64,000 nucleotides of DNA from Lactobacillus helsingborgensis (GTDB lineage Bacteria; Bacillota; Bacilli; Lactobacillales; Lactobacillaceae): the NCBI RefSeq assembly GCF_000970855.1, contig NZ_KQ034047.1, positions 223,623 through 287,622 on the forward strand, written 5' to 3'. The translations under genes were made by a program, and so were the position numbers. Every line of letters begins with the position of its first letter. Position 1 is the first letter of the stretch. Below are positions 63,767-64,000 of the stretch, one piece after another. A model generated the notes under the pieces. That model saw only the letters and a program-made list of their open reading frames with translations. It had not been told where the DNA came from and searched no databases.

Positions 63767-64000
63767 TTATGCTCCCAAAAATTTTAAAACAATACCGACG
63801 CCGCCACCTAGTGCAAATGCAGTTAAAAGGGCTTCACAAATTTTGACCATACCCGAAAGAATATCACCTTTAAATAAATCCCGTAGTGCATTCGTTAAGG
63901 CTAAGCCAGGAACTAGCGGCATTAGCGCTCCCGTTAAAATATGGTCGATGATCATTTGCGGAAAGATATGGACTAACCCTGCCGCTAACACTGTCATAAT
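63767..64000 (-). CDS. Threonine/serine exporter subunit, ThrE_1 (DUF1212) type, 5' end outside window
   Basis: The last 77 codons of the gene are visible; the frame is open to base 64000. Hydrophobic segments and ALMPLVPGLALTNALRDLFKGDI, the signature of the DUF1212 half of ThrE, near the visible start. Family members are about 250 residues, so about two thirds lie outside. It is coupled to the ThrE_2 gene. Confidence 0.85.
   Translation of the reverse strand: MMTVLAAGLVHIFPQMIIDHILTGALMPLVPGLALTNALRDLFKGDILSGMVKICEALLTAFALGGGVGIVLKFLGA

Overview
This window is a low-GC Gram-positive chromosome segment, almost certainly from Lactobacillus sensu stricto (the delbrueckii/acidophilus group). 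The reasons are a giant surface protein ending in SLAP (S-layer-type wall anchor) modules, a PepE-type thiol endopeptidase of exactly the lactobacillar size, SLAP/SH3-like NlpC/P60 secreted proteins, a Veg/RsmA/RnmV/TatD/MetG housekeeping run and AT-rich intergenic DNA. The species cannot be fixed by eye. I see no prophage, insertion sequence, rRNA operon or CRISPR array.

Layout. Bases 1-6.9 kb: the 3' part of a gene for a giant repeat (DUF1542-like) surface protein with four SLAP modules. 7-14 kb: a minus-strand housekeeping run (glmU, purR, veg, rsmA, rnmV, tatD-like, metG). 14-17 kb: a Mg2+ P-type ATPase behind an M-box riboswitch with its own terminator. 17-19.2 kb: a TPM-domain protein, comEB, trpS. 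19.3-26 kb: SRAP protein, a tRNA-Gly with a mismatched T stem, a CPBP-family protein without its catalytic motifs, an SOS-controlled Y-family polymerase plus YolD pair, greA, CIRCE-controlled hsp20, a SHOCT-domain remnant and pepE. 26-33 kb: a nucleoside uptake and salvage cluster (nucleoside hydrolase, two permeases, ATPase, two paralogous BmpA lipoproteins). 33-38.4 kb: an accessory patch with an orphan TIR-like gene, ogt, an HD phosphohydrolase, a decayed RNase H-like gene, an unknown secreted protein, an imperfect tRNA-Thr, YbjQ and NUDIX genes. 38.4-45.4 kb: tyrS behind a Tyr T-box, then envelope genes (a large LTA-synthase-type fusion, plsY, an LCP ligase). 45.6-52 kb: an orphan HicB-like gene, an MFS exporter, and a permease/DUF917/hydantoinase-like operon. 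52-64 kb: hflX, three NlpC/P60 hydrolases, a guanylate-kinase-like gene, a DUF2187-like small protein, an O-antigen-ligase-like membrane protein, a multicopper oxidase, a C39-like protease and a split ThrE exporter cut by the window end.

Regulation is unusually readable: an M-box, a T-box, two LexA boxes, one perfect CIRCE, a WalR-like box, an attenuating hairpin between bmpA and the ABC genes, and many intrinsic terminators. The clearest unexplained items are the RNase H-like gene split by an in-frame TGA, the GC-richer structured segment at about 63.15-63.29 kb, a long inverted repeat at 45.63-45.67 kb, a nested palindrome at 58.96-59.05 kb, the two tRNAs with stem mismatches, and an NlpC/P60 paralogue with a substituted third triad position. 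Nothing here amounts to a demonstrated new system; the candidates are set out as such.
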